Source of the DNA: Peptococcaceae bacterium UBA7702
GTDB lineage: Bacteria; Bacillota; Dehalobacteriia; UBA7702
Assembly (NCBI GenBank): GCA_002482535.1
Contig: DLGE01000001.1
Span: 372,001 to 436,000 of the forward strand
DNA length: 64,000 nt
Reading direction: 5' to 3'
A model generated the notes under the pieces. That model ran no database searches. It saw only the letters and a program-made list of their open reading frames with translations, and had not been told where the DNA came from. A program made the position numbers and the translations under genes. Shown one piece after another: positions 1 to 8,506 of the stretch (position 1 is its first letter; each line of letters opens with the position of its first letter).

Positions 1-231
1 TTTTATGTTTTTTAATATCTCCATATACCAATCAGGAATGGTAATGGTCCTCATTTGCCCAAGAGAGTGCGGGCTTCTCCCGAGCGCAGGCTGCAGGCAA
101 GCACGATTCCGAAGAAGGGACCTTGTTCATGTTGTGGGATGGTTTCTATATTATTACATCCCAAGGTTAATTCAGATAATCTGTACTATGGCTTGATTAT
201 TTGATGTTATTTGAATAGGATGTGTTTGTAC

Positions 232-756
232 ATGAAATATGACTATACTATTTATCCTGATAATAGTTCTGATGTTTTTTTGAAAGCGGTCAAAAGATTA
301 AAACAGAATTACCTGATTTTAAAGAAAAAGAACCCCTCGTTGATGTGGATGGTTCTGTAATTAGGATATTTATGTTCAACAAAAAAAATTATTGTTTACG
401 GTGATTATTTCATCGGAGCTGTATATGTTAAGTCTAGTATTGATTTGGGTCATTTGTTTGAATGAATAAACGTTAACGGTAAGGAGTACTATTTGTGTAT
501 ATGCGTAATAATTTCGCGAAGAGTAAGAAATATGGTCTATTATTATCCGATTTTGAAAAGGATAATGGAAGATAGCATATGCTTTGATATTACTATGGTT
601 GCCGAAGGTATTGCTCTGATAAGAACGGCATCGGAAAAGGCTATAAGTGTAAATGATTTTCAGAAAATATGCTTCGAGTGTAAAGACACAAAGAGTAAAC
701 AGTATGCCATTAAGCTTAATGAGCATATTAAACACGTCGGTTCTGTAAGAGATTAG
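232..756 (+). pseudogene. decayed small gene, product unknown
   Basis: An ATG at 232 opens a reading frame that stops after 42 codons. The coding-like sequence seems to continue in other frames: a stretch ending in FNKK near 380, then KIIVYGDYFIGAVYVKSS after an A-run near 385, then an open stretch from about 493 to 756 (ends SVRD). The frame changes fall at A/T runs, as expected of frameshift decay. No family is recognised. The segment is AT-rich compared with sequence beyond 7 kb. It ends against the 3' end of the convergent MerR gene, overlapping by 4 nt. It could be one broken gene or two. The 230 bases before it hold only short open frames with no ribosome site that I trust. Confidence 0.35.
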
Positions 757-1598
757 GATTCTTCCTTTAATGGTAACATGATTTCGGTGACAAAACAATT
801 GGGATCGTCGATTGTTTGCACGTCGATGATATAGCGCTCAATGGCGTTTCCCTTTAAAGTCAGTCCTTGTTTTCCCGTCCATTCGATTAGCCTGCTATAA
901 CTTTTCCAAATCTTATCCGTACTACCGAGATGAATTGTGGATGCTACTGTACAGTCGCCCAACTCGCTGTAATCGATTGAGTAAAAGCATAGGGGGTTAA
1001 TCTCCATATGACAAAAGCAGAGCTGAGATCCTCCAATGCCGAACCTTTGAAAATCATTAAATTCCATATACGTGGCCCCATAAAGTGGTTGCTTTGTTTC
1101 GAGACATTTCGTCCGAAGGGATCCGGTAGAGTTCAATACTCCGTCTACGAAGGTGCAGGGTTCGCAGAGGGTATTGATTTTTCTCATTTTTTTTATCTCG
1201 AAAGAGGAATTTTTTTTATGTCGTAATCTTTCCCCTTCAATGACCAGGTTTTTCCATGCGATTAGATTATCCATGGCTATCTGCATATTGCGGATTTCTT
1301 TTTCTTTTTCTGTGATAATATCTTCAAATAGGGGAATGATCTCAACAAGAGACTGACTGAAGAAAAAATCCTTGATTTTTTCAAGTGGGACCCCCGCTTC
1401 CTGATAGTATTTGATTGCCATCAGTTTCGCGATTTCATCCCAACTGTAATAGCGATATCCGTTCTTACCATCCCTGTTTTTGGGGGAGAGAAGACCGATT
1501 TCGTCATAGTAGCGCAGTGTTTTCAAAGAAATCTGATAGCGCTTGTATATCTCTCCGGTGGAAAGAAAACGGGGATTCATTTTGTTATTATCTTTCAT
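753..1598 (-). CDS. MerR family transcriptional regulator
   Basis: 281 aa. Residues about 11-80 form a MerR winged helix: STGEIYKRYQISLKTLRYYD, then EIGLLSPKN and GYRYYSWDEI. A predicted coiled coil follows (about 85-125, rich in K and E). The C-terminal part resembles the GyrI-like effector-binding domain of BmrR/TipA-type activators, which bind hydrophobic or cationic drugs. The start codon overlaps the stop of the upstream MFS gene in an ATGA, so the two are translationally coupled. A second Met lies six codons in. Inference: a local regulator of the efflux pump in the same operon. Confidence 0.85.
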   Translation of the reverse strand: MKDNNKMNPRFLSTGEIYKRYQISLKTLRYYDEIGLLSPKNRDGKNGYRYYSWDEIAKLMAIKYYQEAGVPLEKIKDFFFSQSLVEIIPLFEDIITEKEKEIRNMQIAMDNLIAWKNLVIEGERLRHKKNSSFEIKKMRKINTLCEPCTFVDGVLNSTGSLRTKCLETKQPLYGATYMEFNDFQRFGIGGSQLCFCHMEINPLCFYSIDYSELGDCTVASTIHLGSTDKIWKSYSRLIEWTGKQGLTLKGNAIERYIIDVQTIDDPNCFVTEIMLPLKEES

Positions 1599-3010
1599 TG
1601 TTTTGTGGCTCCTTTCGGACGGATTGCTAGTGTCGATATAAAGGTAAGAATCGTTAATACGATAGAGATGATGTAAACAATATCGTAGCCAACTTCAATA
1701 TTATTGGAAAAACGATTGAGGCAGGCAGTAATGATTGCCAAGGTAAGACAGTAACCAACCGACTGTGCTAGTTGTACACTGCCGATAGTATAAGGACGCT
1801 GCTGTTCGTCAATATAGTTCTGGGCTGCAAAGGTATAGCTTGTCGTAATCACAAGGGTGTAAAAACCGAAAAGAAACATACCAATATTGATTTGCATCAA
1901 AGGAGTACTCATGTTGACAAAGAGTGCAAACCAGCCATAGACTGCAATCATCAGTAAACAGGCAAATCCGGTAATCTGGTATAGATAACCCTTTTTTGCC
2001 AGAAAACTACCGAAAGCCGGGCCGAAAAACAATGTGATGACAAATTGCAGACTGATTGTAATTCCTGTCATCAATCCGGTAACATTCATATAGGACAGCA
2101 TGTAGTAAGAAAAGCAATAATAAAAGAATGTTGCTGACGCAGTGCTGAAAAAAGCGGATAGCGTGATGGCGAGAAAATTTCGGGATCGTACCACAGAGAC
2201 GGGTAGGATCCCATTTTTTCCGGTCTTTCGCTCAAAATTTATGAAAAAAGAAAGGCTCAACACCATCAAGATGAATAATGCGATTGCCATGAGATTTCGG
2301 GTGCCGACCCATTGTTCGCCGAAGGTGGCAAGGAGAATAAAAGAGCCAAGACCTAAGCTTAGAAAAATCGCGCCTTTAAAATCGAAGGAGCGGATTTTTT
2401 CTGTGCCAGTGATATTGGGGAGAAACTTAATCAATAGAATGAAGCCTGCGATAAAGAAAGGCAGGGAAAGAAAGAACATGATCTTGACGGAAAACAGATC
2501 GTTCAGTATGCCAGCCAGCGGAGAAGAAATTACGCTGGCAATTCCCATTACCATGCCCTGGGCGCCGATCCAGAAACCACGCTTTTCCGGCGGGAAAATA
2601 TCGCCAATCAGGGTAAATCCTGACGTAAAGAGAAATCCAATAGAGATACCGATGAGAAGACGTAAAAATAGAACCCCCGCCATGGGCAAGGGGATCGCTT
2701 GGGCTGTACATCCGATGGCATACAGAACCGAAGCCGTCAAGTAAATATGCTTTTTAGATAAAAAAGTGCAGCATTTTGCGGCAATGGGAGTGGATATTCC
2801 AGCAAACAGAGAAGTGACTGTAAGCAGAATTGCGTAGGTGTTGCCGTAGCCCTGCTGCAGACCGAAGGCTGGCCAGACAATGGGATCTGCATATGCCTGA
2901 AGCATCATGCCGAAATAGATCAAATAAATGCCCCAAGCGCAGATAACCTTCCGCTTTCTTGTCAGTGTTTCGTGGTTAAATATATTATGTTGGTTGAGTT
3001 CTATCTCCAT
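1595..3010 (-). CDS. MFS transporter, probable drug efflux
   Basis: 471 aa integral membrane protein with about 12-14 hydrophobic segments. After transmembrane segment 1 (ICAWGIYLIYFGMMLQAYAD) it shows the usual MFS pattern, including LRLLIGISIGFLFTSGFTLI and a basic cytoplasmic loop (PPEKRGFWIGAQGMVMG). A hydrophilic loop around FERKTGKNG divides the two halves. The family is the major facilitator superfamily; the substrate is not deducible. It is first in a two-gene operon with the MerR regulator (ATGA overlap), which suggests an inducible efflux pump. Its ribosome site AGGAGG lies just upstream of the ATG. It is divergent from the SLH-hydrolase gene. Confidence 0.85.
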   Translation of the reverse strand: MEIELNQHNIFNHETLTRKRKVICAWGIYLIYFGMMLQAYADPIVWPAFGLQQGYGNTYAILLTVTSLFAGISTPIAAKCCTFLSKKHIYLTASVLYAIGCTAQAIPLPMAGVLFLRLLIGISIGFLFTSGFTLIGDIFPPEKRGFWIGAQGMVMGIASVISSPLAGILNDLFSVKIMFFLSLPFFIAGFILLIKFLPNITGTEKIRSFDFKGAIFLSLGLGSFILLATFGEQWVGTRNLMAIALFILMVLSLSFFINFERKTGKNGILPVSVVRSRNFLAITLSAFFSTASATFFYYCFSYYMLSYMNVTGLMTGITISLQFVITLFFGPAFGSFLAKKGYLYQITGFACLLMIAVYGWFALFVNMSTPLMQINIGMFLFGFYTLVITTSYTFAAQNYIDEQQRPYTIGSVQLAQSVGYCLTLAIITACLNRFSNNIEVGYDIVYIISIVLTILTFISTLAIRPKGATKQ

Positions 3011-3244
3011 TCATTCCTCCTGACTTTTATCGACAAATAATATTGTATAATATAATGTCATTCTTTGCAATAACCACAAAATATTATCATTATCAAAGAT
3101 TGCCCCTAGGGACATAGTGCATGAACTGTCAAAATGTAAAAAAAGAATATAGTCCCTGGAAAAAATGTGAATATACTTGTTTACTTCGCCCTTAAGGAAA
3201 GGTGTACAATTTGAGTATAAAAATATTCTTTAGGAGGAAACACA

Positions 3245-5746
3245 ATGAAAAAGAGAACAATAGTGCCCATTCTTATCATTTGTCTTTTAATGGTTTTTAG
3301 CACCGGAATAGCTGCCGCTGATACCGACCCCATTTTTACAGACATTGACAATCATTGGGCCAAAGCTGCTGTAACGGAAGCTTATTCTTATGGCATCATA
3401 TTTGGGTACGAAGACAAAACCTTTCGTCCTGATAATGTTGTCACAAGAGCGGAATTTGCCGCGATGCTCGATCGACTGTTAAAGGCTGATATCGTCAATC
3501 CTTCGGCTACAAACGAAGTTGAAATCCCCTTTACGGATGTTCCCAAAACTTACTGGGCTTATGATGTCATCTGTGATCTCTACGCTCAAGATATCATCCA
3601 CGGTGTCAGTGCCACGAAATTCGATCCTACCTCGCCGATCCTTCGTCAGGATATGGCGATTTTAATGCAAAATGCTGATAAAGTAAGCGATAATTTGAAT
3701 CTTGTTGCTGATACCTCCAAAAATATCGCAAAATTCAATGATGTTGGCGATATTTCTAAGTATGCAGTAGAAGGTATGACCTTTGCTTACCAGTCAGGAA
3801 TCTTCAACGGTGATAATCACAACTGCATTTATCCTAAAACCTATGCTAAAAGGAGTGAAACTGCCCAGGTCTTCAGCAATACCATTGATCTGATGAAGAA
3901 TCCACCGCTGCCTGTTTCTCTTAATCAGGAAGAATGGGCAGACGCCAAACAGTATGTAGATATTGCTACCGGCGCTCATATGGCTTATATTGAAATGGGT
4001 AACCGTAATGGGGAACCCCTTGTACTGATTCATGGTGCATCCGATTCCAGTCGCAGTTGGTCACTGATTGCCCCCTACTTTGCCAAGGCTGGTTATCATG
4101 TATATATTCCCGAAATGCGTGGTCACGGCGCTACCGCAACCAACGGTATGGCTCGCATCGAAACGGGCATGCTCGGCTATGAGGTAATTTGCTTTCTTGA
4201 TGCCGTGGGATTGGATCGCGTAAATATCGTTGGTCATTCCCGTGGTTCCCGTATTGCGCAGGCTGTTGTTTTGAATTACCCCGAACGTGTAAAACGCATT
4301 GTATTTGAATCGGCCTCTGTTATTACCGAAAACACTCCGGCGGAACAGCGTGATAATACCTATTTTGAGGACCCCTTTGATTCCCTTCCCGTTAGCGGTG
4401 AATATAATGACGGGACCATGGTCTGGGATGATTATATGGATTGGTGGTATTATAATGATCAGCCTGTTGATGAAGATTTCCTAAAAATGGCAAAATATGA
4501 AGCTTCTTGGTTGCCGTTGGAAGCATGGCGCGCCATCGGTGGCTCACTGGCGGAACCCCAGGATCTTAATGAAGATATTCCGGCCATAGTTATTTACGGC
4601 GAAGATGATTATTTGATGAATGCTTCGGTTAGAGAAACGTTTAAAAGAAACTATGGCGACAGCGTAAAATATATCTGTCATGAAGGTATGGGGCATAACC
4701 TTCATTGGGAAGATCCTTCAATGATCTCTGATGAAATTATTGATTTCTTCAATAGTACGAAAGCGGCGGAAGTCATTGTTGATAATTCTTATCCCGTTGC
4801 CGAAAAGGTATCTCCTCCCATTGCTCCTACTGGTGTTGATCCTTCTGAATACTATAATGCTGACGGAAAACTTGTTAAACAGTTAGATTCCATTGCTCAG
4901 GGCGATTGGGTTAACTTCAAACATTATGTGGAACTGGAAAGCGGCATCAAAATGGCTTATATCGAAATGGGTAATCCCAATGGCACGCCGTTGATGCTCC
5001 TTCATGGCATGACTGACTCCAGTCGTTCTTGGAGCTCCATTGTTCCGTATCTGGTAAAAGAATACCATCTATATATTCCTGATCAGCGTGGTCATGGTGA
5101 CACGGACAAACCCGATATGAAAAAATATGATCGTTCTCTGTTCGCTTATGACCTTTCCTGTTTTATGGATGAAATGGGGTTAACTAAGGTTAGTATTATG
5201 GGACATTCAATGGGCAGCATGAATGCTCAGGCTTTTGCCATGGACTATCCCGACAAAGTTGATAAGCTGATTCTTGAATCGACTATAATGATCGGTAGTA
5301 ACTCTGCTACTGATGCGGGATCCTTTAGTGAATATGATATGGAAAGTCCCGCAAATGCAGGTAAGACTTGGAGTGAAATCGTTACCTGGGATCCGTTCAT
5401 CCAGTGGTGGTATTATAACACTATCCCCGTACCGAAAGTATTTCATCAGATGGTAATGTCTGATTGCTATAATTATCCGCCAGAAAACTGGACCTTCCTG
5501 TTCCCTGCATCCTATCAAGCGCGGATCCTTGCTAATCATAACATCGATACGCTTGTTCTTCACGGAAGTCTTGATTATCTAATGGGCAGTGCTACTCAGG
5601 ACAAAGTAAAATCCCAAATGAGTCAAGCCTATGATGGAAAAACGGCAACTTATGAATACAAAGAATATACTGGTTATGGTCATAACATTCACTGGGAAAT
5701 TCCCGAAACCATTGCCACAGATGTCAAGGCATTCCTGAACAAGTAA
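3245..5746 (+). CDS. SLH-anchored protein with two tandem alpha/beta-hydrolase domains
   Basis: 833 aa. A signal peptide (cleaved near IAAADTD, residue 25) is followed by three SLH motifs at about 30-80, 92-140 and 165-215. SLH motifs anchor proteins to pyruvylated wall polymers. Two homologous alpha/beta-hydrolase domains follow, at about 235-505 and 555-833. Each keeps an oxyanion-side HG, a nucleophile elbow (GHSRG, Ser332; GHSMG, Ser655) and a late catalytic His (GHNLHWE, His484; GHNIHWE, His813). The parallel motifs AYIEMGN and DSSRSWS in both halves show an internal duplication. Substrate unknown; an esterase or amidase at the cell surface is likely. RBS TAGGAGGAAA precedes the ATG. A strong hairpin terminator follows. 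No convincing -35/-10 was found. Confidence 0.9.
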   Translation: MKKRTIVPILIICLLMVFSTGIAAADTDPIFTDIDNHWAKAAVTEAYSYGIIFGYEDKTFRPDNVVTRAEFAAMLDRLLKADIVNPSATNEVEIPFTDVPKTYWAYDVICDLYAQDIIHGVSATKFDPTSPILRQDMAILMQNADKVSDNLNLVADTSKNIAKFNDVGDISKYAVEGMTFAYQSGIFNGDNHNCIYPKTYAKRSETAQVFSNTIDLMKNPPLPVSLNQEEWADAKQYVDIATGAHMAYIEMGNRNGEPLVLIHGASDSSRSWSLIAPYFAKAGYHVYIPEMRGHGATATNGMARIETGMLGYEVICFLDAVGLDRVNIVGHSRGSRIAQAVVLNYPERVKRIVFESASVITENTPAEQRDNTYFEDPFDSLPVSGEYNDGTMVWDDYMDWWYYNDQPVDEDFLKMAKYEASWLPLEAWRAIGGSLAEPQDLNEDIPAIVIYGEDDYLMNASVRETFKRNYGDSVKYICHEGMGHNLHWEDPSMISDEIIDFFNSTKAAEVIVDNSYPVAEKVSPPIAPTGVDPSEYYNADGKLVKQLDSIAQGDWVNFKHYVELESGIKMAYIEMGNPNGTPLMLLHGMTDSSRSWSSIVPYLVKEYHLYIPDQRGHGDTDKPDMKKYDRSLFAYDLSCFMDEMGLTKVSIMGHSMGSMNAQAFAMDYPDKVDKLILESTIMIGSNSATDAGSFSEYDMESPANAGKTWSEIVTWDPFIQWWYYNTIPVPKVFHQMVMSDCYNYPPENWTFLFPASYQARILANHNIDTLVLHGSLDYLMGSATQDKVKSQMSQAYDGKTATYEYKEYTGYGHNIHWEIPETIATDVKAFLNK

Positions 5747-5795
5747 TTAGATTTTGAGTCTTAATAAAAGGAATTCCTTTTCATATCCCTCTGAT

Positions 5796-5840
5796 AAACA
5801 CAATATCACAGGATTATTTGATCCTGTGATATTGTGTTTT
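5796..5840 (+). terminator. intrinsic terminator of SLH-hydrolase gene
   Basis: Perfect 19-bp stem (5796-5814 with 5821-5839), six-base loop TATTTG, then a T-run. It lies 50 bases after the stop codon. Confidence 0.85.
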
Positions 5841-6170
5841 ATTGCGTCTTTAGTTGATTTTGCAAAGAAGTCAAGAAACAAATGAATTATTCCTTATCCA
5901 GGTGGGTGCAAATCTAAGTGGTATACGAATGAAAATCACTGGAGAGTAGGTTGTGAGGGCTTCCTTTCACCTGCAAATTCTGCGCAAATAATAATTTCAT
6001 TTTGAGATACATTCTCTATTTCCATCTTTAACACCAGCTTTTTGATTGAAGGTGCGCTTTATAATTGCATATATCAGTATTTTATTGCTGATTTTTCTAT
6101 GAAATAACAAATGGGAAATATCTAAAAGAGATAATATTTTAAAATCACCAAATAAAACGCTGATGGTCAA
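5841..6170. other. gene-free AT-rich stretch
   Basis: About 330 bases between a terminator and a tRNA fragment. A plus-strand open stretch near 5895-6000 (reads PGGCKSKWYTNENHWRVGC) has no start or ribosome site and may be a gene remnant. Nothing else is recognisable. Confidence 0.4.
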
Positions 6171-6217
6171 TGCCTTCCAAGCTCGAAACGTGGGTTCGAT
6201 TTCCATCACCCGTTCCA
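6171..6217 (+). pseudogene. 3' fragment of tRNA-Gly(UCC), likely attachment-site scar
   Basis: From 6171 the sequence reads TGCCTTCCAAG (anticodon loop with TCC), then GTGGGTTCGATT (T arm) and CACCCGTTCCA (3' acceptor side with CCA). The 5' acceptor strand and D arm are absent or unrecognisable, and the T stem carries a wobble (TCCAT for CCCAT). A terminator follows at once, as after a genuine tRNA gene. Phage and island integrases commonly target tRNA 3' ends and leave such a fragment at the distal junction. No intact tRNA-Gly or integrase is in the window. Confidence 0.7.
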
Positions 6218-6223
6218 AAGAAA

Positions 6224-6262
6224 ACTCCTGGTGAACACCGTGTTCCCCGGGGATTTTTTGTT
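6224..6262 (+). terminator. terminator of former tRNA-Gly gene
   Basis: Imperfect hairpin (CTCCTGGTGAAC paired with GTTCCCCGGGGA) followed by ATTTTTTG, directly after the tRNA-Gly fragment. From 6263 to 6617 I see no gene. Confidence 0.65.
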
Positions 6263-6617
6263 TTACAAATAGCGGCAATTTACGCTGACGGTCCCATGAT
6301 GTTTAAGGGGATGGATCCCCGTTGCCTTCTGAAAAACATCTTGTCTGCGAAATGCGTATAATAGATAGAAGCGGACATTTTTTTGTGTTACCAAAAAATA
6401 AAACAAACCGTTGATTTTTGCCCAAAAAGGTTAATTTTTGCGGTCAGCGGATGTGGGAAATTTTGTTAATATTTTCAATGGAGGCTTTTTCCCTATTTTT
6501 CAAAACGGTCTTTGGATAAGAGCGGTTTCCATGAAAAAAGCCGTCAAAAGGGCCGCGAAAAGAAGGAATAAAAAATTTCATTTTCTGTGTATTTTTTTGC
6601 AAGATACCCGAAATAAT

Positions 6618-6646
6618 TTGACAGTTATACATTATTCATGTATAAT
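6618..6646 (+). promoter_or_regulatory. sigma-A promoter of SLH-3D leader
   Basis: Consensus TTGACA (6618-6623), 17-base spacer and TATAAT (6641-6646). The predicted start is near 6653, giving a 5' leader of about 330 bases. Confidence 0.85.
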
Positions 6647-6652
6647 GTAAAA

Positions 6653-6920
6653 GCATTTTGGCACATGCAGGGAGAGAAGGAATATCTCAGGCGCATATGT
6701 ATAAAATAGTAAAGGCGATTCGTGACTGATCGCGAAAATGAAACGAGAAGCCGCCGGGTTTGCAGCTCGCCGGTTATTTTAAAAAAATATAAATTGTTGC
6801 TAATGGAAATAAAGGGGTCGTCAACCCGCCGGCAGGAATGCTGCAAATTTGGCTTTTCAAACCCACGATTGAAAGGTAAATTTCACCCTGCTGTCTTTGG
6901 TTACAGCAGGGTTTTTATAT
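6653..6920 (+). promoter_or_regulatory. structured 5' leader with attenuator, class unknown
   Basis: A long leader between a strong promoter and the SLH-3D gene. GGGTTTGCAGC (6757-6767) can pair either with AACCCG (from 6819) or with GCTGCAAA (from 6840), so the structures are mutually exclusive. A perfect intrinsic terminator follows: ACCCTGCTGT (6885-6894) with ACAGCAGGGT (6903-6912) and a T-run, 66 bases before the start codon. This arrangement is typical of a riboswitch or other attenuator. It does not match the ydaO (c-di-AMP), GEMM, cobalamin or T-box consensus as I know them. Confidence 0.55.
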
Positions 6921-6982
6921 ATATACAAAATTGAATATAGAAAAAATTCCATAGATATCAAACGTAAAAGGAGCGAAGTCCT

Positions 6983-7960
6983 ATTCGAAAAAACTTAATC
7001 CCTGTCACCCTGTTGTTTACAGTGTTTATCTTGTTTTTCAGCACTGCCGTATCGGCCACGGAGTTTTCTGATTCAGAAAACAATTGGGCAAAATACAGCA
7101 TTGATTATGTCACCGATGAAGGCTATTTTGTCGGCACTTCCACCGCAGCGTTTTCTCCCGATCAATTTATGACGAGAGGGATGTTTGTTACCGTTCTTGC
7201 CCGTGTTTGTAATGCGGACTTGGAGAAGTACGGCAGCGACGTATTTCACGACGTAGATTCCGCCTCCTATTATGCCGCCGCTGTGGCCTGGGCCTATGAA
7301 AACGGTATTGTCAGCGGCATGAGCGATTCCATTTTCGCGCCGGATAAGGCGGTGACGAGAGAGCAGATTTGCGAGATCTTAAATAACTATTACGAATACC
7401 TCGGTGAAACACCGACCATAAAGAATACCGCGACAACGAAGTATGAAGATGACGCCAAGATCAGTGCTTGGGCTTATGACGCCGTATACGAAATGCAGAA
7501 ATACGGCATGCTCGTGGGGGGCAGCGGCAGTTTTGACCCTCAGGATAAGGCGACCAGAGCCACGGGCGCCACGGTGATTGCCCGGGTTTGCGGCCAATTT
7601 TTAGAGTACTATAAAGCCCCGGTGGCCCAAACAGAGACGAAAGGTACGTTGATCGGCACCTTTAAGAGCACGTTTTACAGTCCTTCCGCCTCCTCCAACG
7701 GCGGCTATACGCTGACTGCCACAGGCGCTCCCCTGGTTGTCGGGGAAACTTTGGCGGTGGATCCCAGCATCATCCCCTTGGGCAGTTGGGTCTATCTTGA
7801 GTTTACCGACGCGAGATTACAGTGCTTAAACGGCGTTTATCACGCCACGGATACCGGCGGCGCCATCAAAGGCTATAAAGTCGACGTCCTTGTATCCTCC
7901 AACGCCCTGGCCTATTCTTATGGCGTTGGCAGCCTAAAGATTTACACGGTCAATCAATAA
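6983..7960 (+). CDS. SLH and 3D-domain cell-wall protein
   Basis: 325 aa from an AUU start at 6983. This choice gives a textbook signal peptide (RKNLIPVTLLFTVFILFFST, cleaved near AVSA) with AAAGGAG 9 bases upstream. The nearest ordinary in-frame start (TTG 7013) would cut the signal peptide in half. Three SLH motifs (about 30-80, 92-140, 155-205) are followed by a C-terminal 3D domain: VDPSIIPLGSWVYL, then ATDTGGAIKG and KVDV, with its three conserved Asp. 3D domains form a double-psi barrel found in lytic transglycosylase-like and resuscitation-type wall enzymes. Likely role: peptidoglycan remodelling at the surface. Expression is probably attenuated by the leader. Confidence 0.85.
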   Translation: MRKNLIPVTLLFTVFILFFSTAVSATEFSDSENNWAKYSIDYVTDEGYFVGTSTAAFSPDQFMTRGMFVTVLARVCNADLEKYGSDVFHDVDSASYYAAAVAWAYENGIVSGMSDSIFAPDKAVTREQICEILNNYYEYLGETPTIKNTATTKYEDDAKISAWAYDAVYEMQKYGMLVGGSGSFDPQDKATRATGATVIARVCGQFLEYYKAPVAQTETKGTLIGTFKSTFYSPSASSNGGYTLTATGAPLVVGETLAVDPSIIPLGSWVYLEFTDARLQCLNGVYHATDTGGAIKGYKVDVLVSSNALAYSYGVGSLKIYTVNQ

Positions 7961-7978
7961 CGACTGCGTTTTGAACAA

Positions 7979-8015
7979 GGAGAAGCGGCGCAAAAGCGCC
8001 GCTTCTCCGATTTTT
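7979..8015 (+). terminator. intrinsic terminator of SLH-3D gene
   Basis: Perfect 12-bp stem GGAGAAGCGGCG with loop CAAAAG, followed by GATTTTTTC. Confidence 0.9.
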
Positions 8016-8036
8016 CGAAAAAAATAAGATAGGGAC

Positions 8037-8065
8037 TTGCAAAAATTGTGAAAATGATTTATAAT
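8037..8065 (+). promoter_or_regulatory. promoter of tRNA cluster
   Basis: TTGCAA (8037-8042), 17-base spacer, TATAAT (8060-8065), 11 bases before the first tRNA. Confidence 0.8.
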
Positions 8066-8076
8066 ACTTGAGTATT

Positions 8077-8153
8077 GCGCCAGTAGCTCAGTCGGATAGA
8101 GCAACGGCCTTCTAAGCCGTGTGCCAGGGGTTCGAATCCCTTCTGGCGCGCCA
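8077..8153 (+). tRNA. tRNA-Arg(UCU)
   Basis: Full cloverleaf: acceptor GCGCCAG/CTGGCGC, D-arm AGCTCAG, anticodon loop CTTCTAA (UCU), T-arm GGGGTTCGAATCCC, encoded CCA. First of a three-tRNA cluster. Confidence 0.95.
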
Positions 8154-8159
8154 ATATAT

Positions 8160-8236
8160 GGTGGGTGTGGCGAAGCGGTTAACGCACCGGATTGTGGCTC
8201 CGGCATACATGGGTTCAATCCCCATCACTCACCCCA
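8160..8236 (+). tRNA. tRNA-His(GUG)
   Basis: Acceptor GTGGGTG/CACTCAC with the additional G at position -1 facing C73, as in tRNA-His. Anticodon loop ATTGTGGC (GUG), T-arm TGGGTTCAATCCCCA, encoded CCA. Confidence 0.95.
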
Positions 8237-8277
8237 ATTGTTTATTCTTTTTATTCACATATAAGCCTGCGGAATCG

Positions 8278-8352
8278 TGGGGTGTCGCCAAGCGGCAAGG
8301 CATCGGTTTTTGGCGCCGACATTCGTAGGTTCGAATCCTGCCACCCCAGCCA
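8278..8352 (+). tRNA. tRNA-Gln(UUG)
   Basis: Acceptor TGGGGTG/CACCCCA, D-arm CGCCAAGCGGC, anticodon loop TTTTGGC (UUG), T-arm GTAGGTTCGAATCCTGC, discriminator G and encoded CCA. Confidence 0.95.
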
Positions 8353-8357
8353 GGGTC

Positions 8358-8400
8358 ACGCTGGATCCAATTATTTTTGGATTCAGCGTTATTTCTTTTT
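8358..8400 (+). terminator. terminator of tRNA cluster
   Basis: 13-bp stem (8358-8370 with 8377-8389, one wobble), loop TTATTT, then a T-rich tail. Confidence 0.85.
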
Positions 8401-8454
8401 ATGGAGGTTAAAAGCGGCGCTTTTTATAGGCGTCGTTTTTTGTTTGCCGCTATT

Positions 8455-8483
8455 TTGTCATTGGCGGCGAATTGTGTTAAAAT
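8455..8483 (+). promoter_or_regulatory. sigma-A promoter of tyrosine phosphatase gene
   Basis: TTGTCA (8455-8460), 17-base spacer, TAAAAT (8478-8483), 24 bases before the start codon. Confidence 0.75.
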
Positions 8484-8506
8484 ATAGTGATAGAAGGAGG
8501 GGAGAG

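Noticed and set aside
3177..3210. TTGTTT and TACAAT as a promoter for the SLH-hydrolase gene
   Set aside because: The spacing is 22 bases, too long for sigma-A. No better candidate was seen.
6171..6217. A functional tRNA-Gly
   Set aside because: The 5' acceptor strand and D arm are missing, so it cannot fold as a tRNA.
6653..6920. ydaO (c-di-AMP) riboswitch
   Set aside because: The leader context fits, but the GGGGGACC, GGGGUGAAUC and CCGUCAGCUAACC cores are not present.
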